A DNA stretch of 64,000 bases from Lumbricus terrestris. Its lineage: Eukaryota; Annelida; Clitellata; Crassiclitellata; Lumbricidae. A program made the translations under genes and the position numbers. The stretch covers positions 24,187,375-24,251,374 of the forward strand of contig OX457042.1 of NCBI GenBank assembly GCA_949752735.1. The letters run 5' to 3'. Shown one piece after another: positions 34,851 through 47,523 of this stretch; the stretch's first letter is position 1, and the number at the start of each line of letters is the position of its first letter. Under the pieces are notes generated by a model. That model was given only the letters and a program-made list of their open reading frames with translations, was not told the DNA's origin and made no database searches.

Positions 34851-36119
34851 ATTTTGGGGGATGGGCACATCACTTTGCCCAAACCCCTCCTGCTCGGCGC
34901 TTCGCGCTTCGCCAATCGTTCTTTGGCCGTTCGTCCGTCCCCCCCCCCCCCCCAAAGTTCCGACCAAGTTTCCGCTGCTGATTGGAGAATCTCACTATCT
35001 GATATATATCAGCTATAAAGCAAGTTGTCGACAACTTGCAAGTTTTTCACAACTTTTGGATAGGAAACATGTAGCGAGAACGAGCAAGTCAATTGTTAAC
35101 AAAATTTGATGCAAAATGTCAGAAAAAACTTTGACAGCATACAAAACGCAATGCAACATGCATGCCACTTGCTATTGCATGCGCACGCAACTCTGTATTC
35201 AACAAAGCATCCTTGGTATAGACAGTTCCATGAGTTTGTATCACAAGTTACAAAATTGTAGAGCAATACGTGAGAACCACTAGGCAACAGGAAACGCACA
35301 TATGTATTAGTTTCTTAGGAATATGGCTAAAGGTTGTAGGATACTCTGGTGACCACAATGAGAAGAATCTAATTCAGAAAATCTTTTCACAGCCTTCAAC
35401 TCATATTATTGCTCGATTGCTTCTAGTATTTGCATGCTTATAATGATCGAGAGTTCAGACTCACGTCACAATAGATCTTTGTCTTCAGAGTTAGCAAGGC
35501 TAATTTTAAGCATGCAACATCAGTTAAACAATAAATTATCAATTCAACTTCGATTTGTGGCCTAAAATAGTTGGCCGCACCATGTCAATTCCAGAACGAA
35601 ACAATTCATCTGCAGTCTCAGTACAAATTCATTTTCAGGCCAATTACTGAACAGTCAATGTGCAAACTTAAGGAAACTTAGTTCAGTGTGATATACTTGT
35701 GAGGCAATACATTATTATAGCAGCAACTGTCTAGATATTCAGCTTCATGGAACTTACCAGTGGAATTGGTATTATCTATGGCTAATGCATTATTCTAAGA
35801 TTGTGTGCGAGCGTGTGTGCGCACGTGCGTGTATGTGCTGATAGAAAGGCAATAAAAAAAAAGAACAGTATAAGAGTTGGAGAGTGGCCAGGGGTGCTGA
35901 TTGCAAAGATGGGTGTTTAAAAGAATTATATACACATGCATAATCTTTCTTATAAGCCCAAAATCAGGCAGCCTGAAGTGCAATACAAAACAGAGACCCA
36001 GTCTAACGAACTATAATTAGATCTGCCACAACTACAACAAGATATTCTTGAATTGTCTACAGAATGTTTTAAATTACATCCACGAGTGACATCGATCATT
36101 TTTCAGCGGCAGCACCGAA
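34851..36119. other. No gene recognised; 3' flank of GBP
   Basis: Contains a poly-C run (about 34939-34954) and a short GTGTGTGCGCACGTGCGTG tract. It should contain the GBP 3' UTR. No polyadenylation site can be assigned with confidence. Confidence 0.5.
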
Positions 36120-39100
36120 TCAGTGAAAGAAATAACGAATGCCCTGAAACGTAGGCGTACGCGCCTGCTGCTTGGCTTTTAGATTCCGAAAGTAGTTGGT
36201 GAGTTCGTCAGCATCCTCGTCGGCACCCTCCCTCTGCAGTCGGCGCTGTTCATTTTCGAGCTGTGCCTTCATCTGGTTCAGCTGCTTCTTGTAGGCGTCG
36301 AGTTCTTGGCTGAACTTCACCTGCATGGAGTTCATGAACTCCTTCTGCAGTCTTAGCTGATCCTGATGTCGACGATCGGCCCTCTCGTTCGACTCCTTCA
36401 ACTCCTGCAGCTCCTTCTTCAGCTGCTCCTGCTGAAGACGCTCGGCTGAAACCAACAAAGCAATTGTACGGTAATTGCATTGACATGTAATCATATTATA
36501 TACATGTAATCAGTAACAGTGACTGAAATCACATATCCTCTTATATTAGATGTTCCTGATCAAACAATGTAGCCCACCATCCGTCCATCCATACATACAT
36601 ACATACATAATCCATCCATCTATCTACCAATCCCCGTCCATCTACCATCCTACCCATCCATCTACCATCCTACCATACCCATCCATCCATCCATCCATCT
36701 AAAACATGCAAAGAAAGACCACGGTGAGGTCCATATCAATGTCAAACAAAACTTACATCCACCGATATCAGTCTTGCAAACACATGCATTTGTTTCTGTC
36801 CAGGATTTAAATTATTTCGCCCGTAGGTGCTTGATGCTCTTTCGATCATCTCATTCTATTTACATGTTTCAGATCGTGTCATATTATTTTATTGCATGTT
36901 GACATACAGAAATAATCTGTCAAAAGAGATTCAGCGACTGTGTTACCTTCGGTCTTCTGCTGAGCTTCTGTCATGCTTTTGTCGACTGCCATGATGCTTT
37001 TTGCAGTTGTGATCTGGTTTTTCAAAAGCTCATCCAGAACCTTTGTACTCTGAGAAGTAAACACAACAACTTCAGATATTCACATGGAGGATAGTGTATA
37101 TATTATTATGCCAATTACATGCACAGCAATTGATGCTGATAATATCTGCTTCTTCTCCATTATTCACTCTCTTAACTTACCTGGTATTAAGTACACAAAT
37201 ACAAGATCTGGACAGCGTCTTAAGGATAAAATACTTTGTTAATTGTTAATGTTAAGGTGGTTACCATGACTTCTTTTTTGGGCAATGCAGAAGTGTTGAG
37301 ACTGTGATAGATCAGTAAACTGCATGAACTCCTTTTCGAAAAGTCAAAAACTTTGTTTCAATAATTTCTAGATTGCTAGTAAGGAAAATGGATCTCAAAG
37401 TTAAGCCAACTTCAGAACGTGTTCTTATCACAGCCTCACCATCAGGCAGTTCTTAAGATGGTTCTCAAAGATGGCATTACATTAACTGGATATCAGTAAT
37501 AATATTTCCCATGAGTCAACAGGTGCAGGTATTTTGTATTATTTACATATCAGAATTTTCCAAGATACTTTCCAAAGTTTCCAGAAGTTCGTTAATCATG
37601 TTTAAACATGTTTAGATTAGTGTATTACCTGGACACCCTTTTTAGGAGTCACAAGGTACTTTTTCACCATGTCTGCAATGTCTCGCTGGTACTCGGTATA
37701 ACCACCAACTTTGAAGTAGTATCCGGAGTTAAGTTTTGTCAGAAGTGGCAGCTGAAGATCGTCCAGAACCTTTTTCGATATCGATCTGGAATGTTCGTCG
37801 TTTCTCGTACAAACTTCTTTGTACTCTTTGTTGATCATATCCTACATAACAACGTAGTTTGTTTTGCATTCAAGTTCAGAACAATAGCACATGTAGCAAA
37901 GCTGCAGAGACAGTCTTCATGTGTAATCTTTTAGAAATCAAATAATACTGCATTGTACAAATCGGCCTGTTTGCTGTTGGTGGTTAAAACCAAAATTTAC
38001 TAGTAGTCATATCTTGGTTTCGTTTTGTCAGGTCAACAGCATTTACAAGTAGTTTTCCTTGACAAGGGCACAAGGCTGTATAAAAAAGTGATTAAAAACC
38101 CTGAAAAAATTAAATATTAAAGAAACTGCTAATCATCAGAAATATGTTCCTTGCTTACTGGTCTGTGATTTAAGAATCTTGAGTCTTCCAAAAAGAAATC
38201 CAAAATGTTCTGGCTGATGGTGAAGAAACATTTACAGCCAGACTTGATACATCATACACACTTTATTAGAACTGAAAGGCAGCCAAAGATACTTTGAGAA
38301 TTACTAAAGGTGTCATTCAGACAAACACATGCACACCTGTATATGTATGCTGTATGCATGTATCTGGCTACTGATACAGTGCATGGTCATGCCTGGGGGC
38401 ACGGTGGTGTAGTGGGTATGCAGCTGAAGGGTTGCAGGTTCGAATCCACCTCAAGTCACCACGCAAGAACCTTGGGGCAAGTCTTTCACTCACAATTGTT
38501 CAGCACTTCGGCGTGAAATTCAGATGCAGTGTCACGCTGTAGTCGGGAGCGCCTCTGAGTAGTGAGCTTGAAGGGGTGCTTTAACAAGTGCACATACAAA
38601 CATACAAAGACTATGTAGCATATCTCAGCTCATAGTAAATCAAATATATCAGCTGATTTAATTGTAGACTAAATCACAATTAAATGAGACATCAAAACAT
38701 CTCAATAATATTGAGATGTTTTCACATTATTATGGTTACCGTAAATCGAGTGAGTGTCTGATTTTCATCATCGATGATCATCGCCAGCTTCAAGAAAAGC
38801 GTTCGAACAGTTTTCTCGCACTGTTGATGATGCAAATCGAGAGACCTATCATCTTCGCTGGGCAGCTGGAACGTTTCCATAGCAATGCGGTATTGCTTTG
38901 TGCATTCACTCAGTGCATCCTCGTTTACATGTCGCGCCATCGACACAACCGCACTTTCAATGCTCGGAATATTACCCTTGCTGATCTGATCAGCGTACTG
39001 CATCGTAACGCCGGCAAATTCTGCAGAAACACATCAGCATACGATGACCTAGTAATCTACCAACACCAGGAAACTTGTTAGGAGGATTTTACTTATTAGG

Positions 39101-42100
39101 ATGATTATTCGACGATCTGGTAATCTAACAATACCAGAAAACTTATTAGGATGATTTTACTTATTAGGATGACTATTTGAAGAACCGGTAATTTAACAAC
39201 ACCAGCAAACTTATTAGGATTTTACTAATTAGGATGATTATTCGAAGAACCGGTAATCTAATAACACCAGCAAACTTATTAGGATGATTTTACTTATTAG
39301 GATGATTATTCGAAGGACCGACAATCTAACAACGCCAGGAAACTAATTAGGAGGATTGTACTTATTAGGAGGATTTTGTTTACTAAGAGAACTTTCCTTA
39401 TTAGGAGGATTTAACTTGTTTGGAGGATTTACTTAGCATCCTTTCAAAGACCATCTACCAAGGAGCAAAAAGGCGCATTGATTCGCACAAAAAAGGTAGG
39501 GCAGGGATGATACTGATTACCCCGACAACCATGCATTGTCAATGGAAACACTGGACACTAGATACAAGGCTGTTTTAAATCATAGATTCAGCAGAAACTG
39601 CAACGAATTCATATACTAAAGAGCCACGAAAACAGCTGGCTGTATTATCAACTCAATGAAGCATTCTTACTCTTCAGACAGTAATGAACAACGATTTCAA
39701 AGCTCCCAAAACACACATGCTTTAGAAATTAGGAGATTACAATTACGATTATGATATAATATTAACTGATCAAAACCAATGTAATAAGCTCACTTGGTCC
39801 GTTGAGAACATGGCTTCCAATTGATTTCGGACAGGAATTCTGCAATATGTGAGCACAGAATTCTTTCGTACGTTCATTAAACGCTGGCAAAAGCTGACTC
39901 TCTGAGAGCTGTTCTAAGCGAGACATGTCTTGCGGATCGCCGACCGGAGGTGGAAAGGCAAAGCATCGTCGATGTGGAAAATATCTCCGAATACACCTCC
40001 GGGGTAAGTTGTAGTCGGTAACTTTTTTACTTGCACCTGGTAACAAAATAACAACAGCAGATTAGATTGATATATCCATAATAATCAGGGCTGTTTTTAA
40101 GCAATTTCCTTTCCCATCCTCCATGGTAAATTACTTCCAATCGGAGGTCAATGACCCTTTTTGCTAGTTTTAACTGTACAGAAGTGCTTCTACAACTGCA
40201 CAAATCCATTTAGAACTGCACATTTTGTGTACAACTGCACGTTAAAAAAAGCCCTGATAGTAATTGTGGCAAGTAAACTTATTACGGTGTTTACGGTGTT
40301 TAGTGTTTACATCACAACCACAATAATCTCTATGGAACTTTTCACTTATTTTTCACAAATCGCTACAGTTTCCTAGACTGTTTCCTTACACGCCAAACTT
40401 ACAATGGTAGTTTAAGTAAGCATGGAAGCACCAAGGGAAGGAGCTCATCCATCCCTGGTGGTACGTTCTAGGGTCACCCACTGCTCTGCAGCAGAAGGTG
40501 ACCCAAGGTTGTTACCCCAGCCATAACATCGAGAGCACAGCAAAAGATACTAAGAAGCGATTCGTTCAATTTTCTGAAATAGTTTGCTAGCATCATAACA
40601 TGAGCTTCTTATTCCAGAGGGAATAATCCTAGCCTGAAGGGAAAGAAGAAGATAACATGAGCTTCTTGGTCATTTTTCTGTATTGCTCAGGCCCTTGAAA
40701 ACGAAATTGTTCACTCCTGGTTCCATTGTATTGGCAGCACCTCAGATGAGTCTCTCTCTTGAAAAGGCGCTATATAAGTCTTTCAACACAATATCAATTA
40801 GATTAAATACACAAACACACGCCACAATCTCGTAAATTCATCATGATTAATACTGATCACCTTATATCAAGCTGTCTCTCTTACGGCATTTCTTCAGCAT
40901 CACAAATGAGGCATATCTGATGTAGCGAATTTAATTTGTTTTTACTTCCTGTATCTGACTTACACAGACCAAAACAATTTCTGATGGTATATTCTGAGCC
41001 ATAAGATTTTCTTTAAAACGCAACATAACTAACTAATTCAACTACATTTATATACCACTTCAAAAGTACCAACTTAAGGCGCTGAATAAACCACTCCAGA
41101 CTCAAGCAGTCCTCAAACGTCTTAAGAGCAAGAACAATGCAGCGGACTTGCCTTTCTTCAAAGTAAGTGCATTTTCCAGGTACTGGTCAGCCGTAATAGG
41201 GGTTCCATCGAGCACTAGCTCCAAACCGAAATCTCGAACTGCCCAGACGAACTGTGGGAAATGCTCGGCCAACTGGACGTCATTCTCTTCAGAGGACTCG
41301 CTTCCCTCGGTGATTTTCAGCTTCTCTGCAATTTCTGTCACAAAACTAATGTCACCAAAGTTAAGGAAGGCTTCACAATGGCATGAAGTATTTATGTAAT
41401 GACCACATTTACAGTACTTACGGGTGCTTGAATCCATGGCAAATTCAGCATCAAAATGAGTAAAATGACCATGCCATGTCTGTCAGAAACATAGGATAAT
41501 ATAAAAGCAATAATAATAACAATAATAACAATAATATCTGATCTGAGGGAGACGTCCTTCCTCTTCCAAAGACTATCAATTACGATTCAGCGCTTTAACG
41601 CTGTGGCTTTCACAGGCTCTTTCGTTAACCCGATGCCCGCTTTGGAAAATGGGTAGCCTTTCAATAACAATAACATGTCAATAATAATAATAGTAATAAT
41701 AGTAATAATAATAATAATAATAATAAACTTTGTTTAAATTCAAACTGACACAACGCAGCATGATTACAATTAATAGTATGACGGATGATCACAAGTTATT
41801 ACAGGAATCGAAATTTAACCGTTGGCAGCCAACAGGGAAACATTTCATTTTACCATTGCCATCTGTCGATTGGAAGGTTGAGTGGATCTTTGGGAGGCTA
41901 GCAGTAAGTAATCCTGTGTCTGTGCGCTTTTGTGCCAGAGTGTTAGCCATTACACCATTGCACCCTTGACCCTTCCCCCAACTGATCAACTGTCCTCACT
42001 GATGGTTAATGGTTATGCTAAAAAAAATAAACACCCTTCATACCAAAGGTCTCCCCGTCTGGATCAGTTTAATTCACTCCAGAATTTATATGGCACTTTC

Positions 42101-45100
42101 TCAAGGGGAGCTACTCAGAAGCACTCCCAGCTCTAGCATGGCAAAAAGCACAGTTTTGAGTTTAATAGAAAAAAAGCTTCAGTAAGAGCAGCTGGAAGTA
42201 AACGTAGCTCCTGCAGGAGCCCATTCCAGACAAATGAGTCCACCACAGGAAAAAGTTCAATTCTGCTTGGTTGCAGTTCATGCGAATGGAACAAAGAGCA
42301 ATCCTTTCTGCGCAGAACAAGTGGGTGGTGGCCTTGGATACCTGTGGAGCAACAGGAAAATAGTCAGTTTATGAATACTTGGACTACCATGGCCCAACAC
42401 CATGCCTTTGCCATTGTAGACCCTTCTGTGTGGAATTACCTCCCTCCCACTATCTGTAGTAATAAAATAGGGGGTGTCATCTTCAGCCATTCACTGCTTA
42501 AAATCTTTCCTATTTCCTTGGAGCTGTCACGCTGAGAGTGCCTCTGAATAGCTAGTACTGTAAGAAGAGACACTGTATAAATGCTCATATACAAAACATT
42601 AAAATACAATACAATACCATACAATACTAGTCTTCATTACAGAGTAGCCTACAGCAACAGAGCTTTGAACCACTGCCCTCTGGGCTGACAATCCAGCACA
42701 GAACCTGATAGACTATTGTGCAACCATTGTTGAAACAGATGAGTAAGCAAGGATACTGTATGCTGTCCATAGCTGATTGGTCTATTGTGCCCTTGCTGTT
42801 GTAAACAAGGGTACTGCTCAGCAAGGCTGCCAGCGTGAAGAGTAGCACATCATTCTGTGAGTCACCCTGTCCAAAGCAAAACAAAATTAATTTTACATGT
42901 TTAAATAAATAAGAAAAGAAAATAAGTAGTCTGAAAGATCCTGATAACAATGATGAAAAAGAACCGGAAATCATGCTTGACAAAGCCAGACACAGTAGTC
43001 TAGCTTCAATATGCATACCATTTCTATAAAATGGGCTGCATGAATGCACACATATGTCCTTTTTCGGTTTATTAGATTCAAAACAAGCCCCTCTCTCAGA
43101 TTTTGTGACTGGCCCTCTACAAAGTCATACTTATGCCATTGGTCAGATACTTTGCACAGCAGCACGTTCTTCATGCTATCAATTTATGCCTTGTCAACAT
43201 CACCAATTCTTAATGTTGTCTAGGTACGTTCCGGACGCTATCACAGCCTATCAGATATCTTTAACATATCACTGAAGCTTTGATGCCATCAGCTACATTT
43301 TAAACATCAATGAAATCTTTATTACGATTATCATCATGATTTTTAAGAAAAAAGTTTTAATTCACTGGACATACGACACTATAATACAACGAATAACCAT
43401 TATTATTATTTTTCAAACTTGGTGCTATAAATAACTGTTTTCAACATCAATGATATCTTGGTGCCACAAATACCTTTTCCACATCGCCGAGCCCTTCCGT
43501 GTCAAGAAGTGTCAAGCATGTGTCTGGCAGGAGTGGATGACGTATGCACCAGATCCATATGCCTTTAGTCTGTGCTTGGACAGTGTTGCCAAGGTTAAAA
43601 CCTAATCAACAATACAATACAACTGTAATTTGTTAAGGCCCTCCCTAAAAAGCTCTGAAATGCACATTGAAGTATGGCAACCATTATTAAGAACTATTTA
43701 TAAGCAGACTGGAACAGGTAAGTTTTAAGTTTAGAGCGAAAGACAGTCTCGTTAAATAGAGTACAAACATGAGCACCTCGGCAGACAGTTCCACATGAAG
43801 AGACCAGCAAATGTGAAAGATTGCCTACCAAGGACAAGACGTGTACCAGGAACTACATACTTTCCAGCAGATGCTGATCACAGAGAGGAGCGAGCTTTTA
43901 CACAGTTACAAGGTGTGACCATGTAGACGAAGACAAAATTTAATCACGACAAAACACACATAGGATTCATCACTACACATTTAAATTAAGAATATCTTGT
44001 TTCTGGAAAGCAAATGAAAGGAAGATGGAAGCCGCTGGACATGGTAATGGCAGATGGATGGAGTAAACCGAAGGATGTTTGATCACTGCCTAAGGGCAGA
44101 GAGAATTTGAATAAATAATTTCTGTAGCATCTTTAAACTGTGCCAAAAAACCTATAGACCTAGCACACACCAGCTTCAAAAGTATACAGAAAAAGTTTCT
44201 TTATGAAAATGTAATTAATAATTAATAAGGTAATTAATTAATTAATACTCGCTGACAGGATGATCAAAATTTATACCCGATTGCTTTCCGGCCAACTTAT
44301 TCATGAGATACGACTTTCCTGTTCGATAAAGTCCGACAATGGACACAACAACCAAAGGGTCGTGAATACCACGTAGAAGCTCAACGGTCTTTTCGTTTAC
44401 TTTCAGCTCCCTGCCAGACGAGTTCTCGAGAAGACATCTTGGAGCCGGCCAACTGTAATCCCCAGGCTGAAGTGACAAGACAAGACAAGTCCAATGTAAA
44501 ATAAGAACAATAAAAATATTTGCTTATTAATTCAGATTTCAGACTGTAAGACTGCAGGACTTCATGATATAGCAGTAACAAAAGATGATAGCAGCAACAC
44601 AAAATAGCAAGTTTAGCAGAAGCTGAATGTAACTGTATGGCAGCCCACAAGAAGTCCATCCTTGTACCTGTTCATTTACAGTCGTCACCATGAAATTGAA
44701 GAATGGGTGATGCTCATGGAGACAGTAGGTATTAATCCAGGTATTCAACCTCCTGATCTTCATACCAGCGCATTACTGTTCAACCATCTCCCTGCTACAC
44801 AACTATGAAGTGTTGTACCAAGATCACATTATAAAACAAGTCTATGACTCGAGATTAAGAATGCTTAAACATGTACTGAATACGACGCACTGATAACAGA
44901 AATCTAAAGCAAGATAATCATGAGGTCTAACATGTTTATTGATCAAAGACATGATTAATAGAGAAACTACCATCAAATCTTCAGCACAAGAGTTGTAGAT
45001 TTGTGGAATAGTTTGATGAGAATACTATGTCATAGAGCTCTATCAAAAGGAAGTGTGGTAGGATTGACCATTTGAACATATCTTGCAATATAGTCAGGGC

Positions 45101-45357
45101 TGAAAGTGAGCCGGGTCTGTCCGGGTCTGAGACCCGGCACTCATTTTGGACACTATAGTGTAAATACCAATATCTAGCGCCTTGTGATCCCAAAGAGACC
45201 CGACAAGTTTTTCAAACCACTTACAGCTCTGAATATAGTATTCTAATGTTCAAAATGTCTCCTGAACCACTTAAAATGTTTGCCATCATAATACGTCATT
45301 CTATTTGTAAATATTCCTAATGCAAGTGTATCCGAACTTTGAACTCACCCGTGACAT
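36120..45357 (-). CDS. GBP: Guanylate-binding protein (GBP/atlastin-like large GTPase), 10 exons, 598 aa
   Basis: Coding exons (minus): 45357-45349, 44466-44277, 43601-43474, 42866-42757, 41345-41152, 40036-39794, 39020-38740, 37841-37629, 37049-36947, 36445-36120. All phases agree and total 599 codons with the stop, the usual GBP length. GTPase domain: P loop GLYRTGKS (48-55, with the GBP arginine R51), switch I TKGIWIW (T78), G3 LLDTEGLGDVEK (D100), and RD at 183-184 in FVWAVRDF. The C-terminal half matches the GBP helical bundle (NLPRRCIRRYFP; GGYTEYQRDIADMVKKY) and ends in a long Gln/Glu/Lys coiled coil. GBPs hydrolyse GTP to GDP and GMP and act in cell-autonomous immunity in vertebrates; this role is inferred here. 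No CaaX box (ends GIRYFFH), so no prenylation is expected. Exon 1 (ATG TCA CGG|GTGAGT) is the least certain; exon 2 has no ATG before the P loop. Confidence 0.93.
36586..36700. repeat. (CATA)n/(CATC)n microsatellite in GBP intron 9
   Basis: Imperfect CCATCCATCTAC and CATACATACATA units. Confidence 0.9.
38397..38612 (+). mobile_element. Full-length SINE family 1 in GBP intron 7
   Basis: Head GGGCACGGTGGTGTAGTGG, B box GGTTCGAATCC (38438-38448), the CAAGTCTTTCACTCACAATTG segment, the GGGAGCGCCTCTGAGTAG 3' hairpin and a CATACAAACATACAAA tail. Inserted antisense to the gene. Confidence 0.88.
39069..39430. repeat. About 58-bp tandem repeat in GBP intron 6
   Basis: Six to seven degenerate units containing ACTTATTAGGATGATTATTCG, AACCGGTAATCTAACAACACC and AG(C/G)AAACT. 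It starts about 50 bases from exon 7 and degrades to TTAGGAGGATTT at the far end. Confidence 0.85.
40086..40256. mobile_element. hAT-type MITE (CAGGGC family) in GBP intron 5
   Basis: Ends CAGGGCTGTTTTTAA and TTAAAAAAAGCCCTG. Flanks ATAATAAT and ATAGTAAT form an 8-bp target duplication with one mismatch. A second copy in opposite orientation is in the G alpha intron (60994-61268). Confidence 0.8.
41690..41726. repeat. (AAT)n microsatellite in GBP intron 4
   Basis: Short AATAATAGT and AAT tracts; the flank resembles other AAT-linked repeats. About 41870-41970 read on the minus strand has another tRNA-like head (GGTGTAATGGCTAACACTC). Confidence 0.75.
42390..42620 (+). mobile_element. 3' end of a CR1/L2-type LINE in GBP intron 4
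   Basis: A frame reads HAFAIVDPSVWNYLPPTI and later a leucine-rich FSHSLLKIFPISLELSR, the usual C-terminus of CR1/L2 ORF2. After the stop comes GAGTGCCTCTGAATAG...AAATACAATACAATA, like the 3' end of the LINE at 58822-59735. 42088-42140 holds a degenerate inverted SINE tail. Confidence 0.7.
43660..43960. repeat. Interspersed repeat in GBP intron 2
   Basis: AACAGGTAAGTTTTAAGTTTAGAGCGAAAG, GCAGACAGTTCCACATGAAGAG and AAAGATTGCC resemble LINE-associated 3' sequences that I remember from other marine animals. No second copy in the window. Confidence 0.4.
45095..45231. mobile_element. hAT-type MITE, 137 bp, in GBP intron 1
   Basis: Perfect 8-bp duplication AATATAGT (45087-45094 and 45232-45239). 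Termini CAGGGCTGAAAGTG and (reverse complement of the right end) CAGAGCTGTAAGTG. An internal palindrome CCGGGTCTGAGACCCGG lies at about 45117-45133. Confidence 0.88.
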
Positions 45358-45704
45358 TTTTGATTACACGTGGCTGATTTATCAGGAGCAACTATCAGCA
45401 AAACTAAAATATAAATCAACATGCAATATTTATAAAAGTTGTTTCTTGACTAAAATAAGAAAATAATTTTAAAAAGTGAAGGCTAAACATTAGCTAACTG
45501 TACCACAGCAAAAAACTCTAGACCTAAAAACTTTTCAATGGTAATCAGTTCCTCGCAATCCAATCACTCCACTTCTTCTTCTGTCCTAACACTTCTCTTA
45601 CTCTTCTGTCACTCTCATCATAAAATTTGGAAATCTTCTATGACCCTCTGGAAAACACTTCTGTTTGCATATTTACCTTGTCCATTTGACAAACACTACC
45701 TTAT

Positions 45705-46110
45705 CCATTTGACTAAATCACAAACACTACCTTATCCATTTGACTAAATCACAAACACTACCTTATCCATTTGACTAAATCACAAACACTACCTTATCCA
45801 TTTGACTAAATCACAAACACTACCTTATCCATTTGACTAAATCACAAACACTACCTTATCCATTTGACTAAATCACAAACACTACCTTATCCATTTGACT
45901 AAATCACAAACACTACCTTATCCATTTGACTAAATCACAAACACTACCTTATCCATTTGACTAAATCACAAACACTACCTTATCCATTTGACTAAATCAC
46001 AAACACTACCTTATCCATTTGACTAAATCACAAACACTACCTTATCCATTTGACTAAATCACAAACACAGTAACACTACCTTATCAATTTGACTAAATCG
46101 CAAACACTAC
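45705..46110. repeat. 31-bp minisatellite, about 12 near-identical copies
   Basis: Unit CACAAACACTACCTTATCC + ATTTGACTAAAT. Copies are identical apart from the last two, pointing to recent expansion or conversion. Confidence 0.96.
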
Positions 46111-46383
46111 GTTTTGCAAATTGCAATCTTTGCACAAGGTTTCCATTTCTAATTCTAATCAATGTGTGCTTTCGTTGGGAGGGGGGCGATGACACATTGA
46201 CAAACGCACTGGAATGGAGATAAGTGAAGCTGAGTTCGATTCCCAAAGCCCCCAGGAAATCCTCTGACTAGAAGCAGGATTTGCGAATAGGCTGCTTTTC
46301 TCGTTTGACGTTCTCAAACTGTGTTTCACGCCCCACGGAATAAAAAAGTCCCCGAATGATATTGCAGATGTGCACCTTTCAGG

Positions 46384-46737
46384 GGGGTCTGTAGCTCAGT
46401 GGAGAGAGCGTTGGCCGATAAACTGAGAGTCATTATCGCGACACGGGTTCAAGCCTCGCTCAGGGCAAAAATTTATTTGAATTTTCTGTTAGCTGCCAGT
46501 GGCGCTTTCTGTTGTGTTGTTTGACTCGGGTCTGTTGAAAAATAAGTTAGCCCCTCCCACTCTTGGCTTGGCCGATCAGGAGCGTTCCAACACTTAGGTC
46601 ATTAGTGTTAAGTTACCGAACCTGTTGTAGCCGACCTGCGTGTCGTGCGAAGCTGGCCGTATTTCGTATAACTTGTATCTGTAATCGTTCTGCGGTGTTT
46701 CAGATTGAATTTGAATAAACGAATATTATTATTACCT
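46384..46737 (+). mobile_element. tRNA-derived SINE (family 2)
   Basis: Head GGGGGTCTGTAGCTCAGTGG with A box TAGCTCAGTGG and B box GGTTCAAGCC (about 46447-46456). A body of about 270 bp follows, ending in an AATAAACGAATATTATTATTA tail. Not a tRNA gene: the cloverleaf 3' half does not fit, and the sequence runs on as a SINE body. 46111-46383 has another tRNA-like GTTCGATTCCC but is unclear. Confidence 0.7.
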
Positions 46738-47033
46738 CTCTCATACAGGAGGCGCACCCTTAAGCAATGAACACCACCAAAATCTGCAGAAAAAGTAATG
46801 TTACGTACGCTGGAACTTAACATTCCTCTACAACTAAATTGTAATTAAATTTTACATCAAATCATGATCATCTGAAAGTTGATTACCAAGCTGGACGAAC
46901 GAACAAGAACGAAAAACGAAATTCAATCACACAAACGTTCTAAAAACACAAACCGAAAACAACAACAAAAACCCACGGAAGTGTGTTGTTATAATTATAG
47001 TGGTTTCTCTTTTGTAAACATTGGGGAAAACCA

Positions 47034-47523
47034 TTGAGATGTATTACATGTATAACATAAGGCTAGAGAGAGTATGACGTATCTGCCCTGCAATCAGATA
47101 TGAAGTCACACATTTAGCCTACGTCGCTCGTATCGTACACCGACCAATCATAGGCGATTTCTCATAAAGACCAATCACACACAGTCTTACAGCATCGATT
47201 TGAAAAATAAATAAACCGACATCAGCATTTTTATAATAAGACGAACATTTCGATGCTTGCTTGTTAATTTTGTGGTTTCCTGCAATATTGACAAGTAAAC
47301 ATCGACAAGTTCGTTTTATTAAAAAAATGCTGATATTATTTTATTTGTTTTTCAAATCGATGCTGTAAGACTGTGATTGGTTATTACGAAAACTCGCCTG
47401 TGATTGGGTCGGTATGAATGAGGCAGGTAGGATGTGATTGGTCGGTATGTAAAGAGACAGCGACGTAGATATACAGGGCGATACTCTCTCTAGTGATATG
47501 TTTAGTATATAATACATCTCTAT
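47034..47523. mobile_element. Foldback (MULE-like) element with about 240-bp TIRs
   Basis: The two halves are reverse complements by eye at about 75-80% identity. Shared segments include AGAGAGAGTAT, CCGACCAATCA, TCTTACAGCATCGATTTGAAAAA and AATATCAGCATTTTT or close forms. An 11-bp direct repeat GGGGAAAACCA flanks it (47023-47033 and 47524-47534); long TIRs with a 9-11-bp duplication are typical of Mutator-like elements. No ORF. Confidence 0.78.

Noticed and set aside
36250..36486. Second frame over the last GBP exon
   Set aside because: Shadow frame of the coiled-coil exon.
44242..44478. GBP starting at 44478 within exon 2
   Set aside because: The codon there is TTG and lies inside the intron's acceptor. 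An upstream ATG exon in matching phase exists at 45357.
6024..46470. tRNA genes suggested by A and B boxes at SINE heads (6024, 38397, 46384 and others)
   Set aside because: Acceptor and anticodon stems do not close, and each continues into a SINE body, so they are tRNA-derived SINEs.
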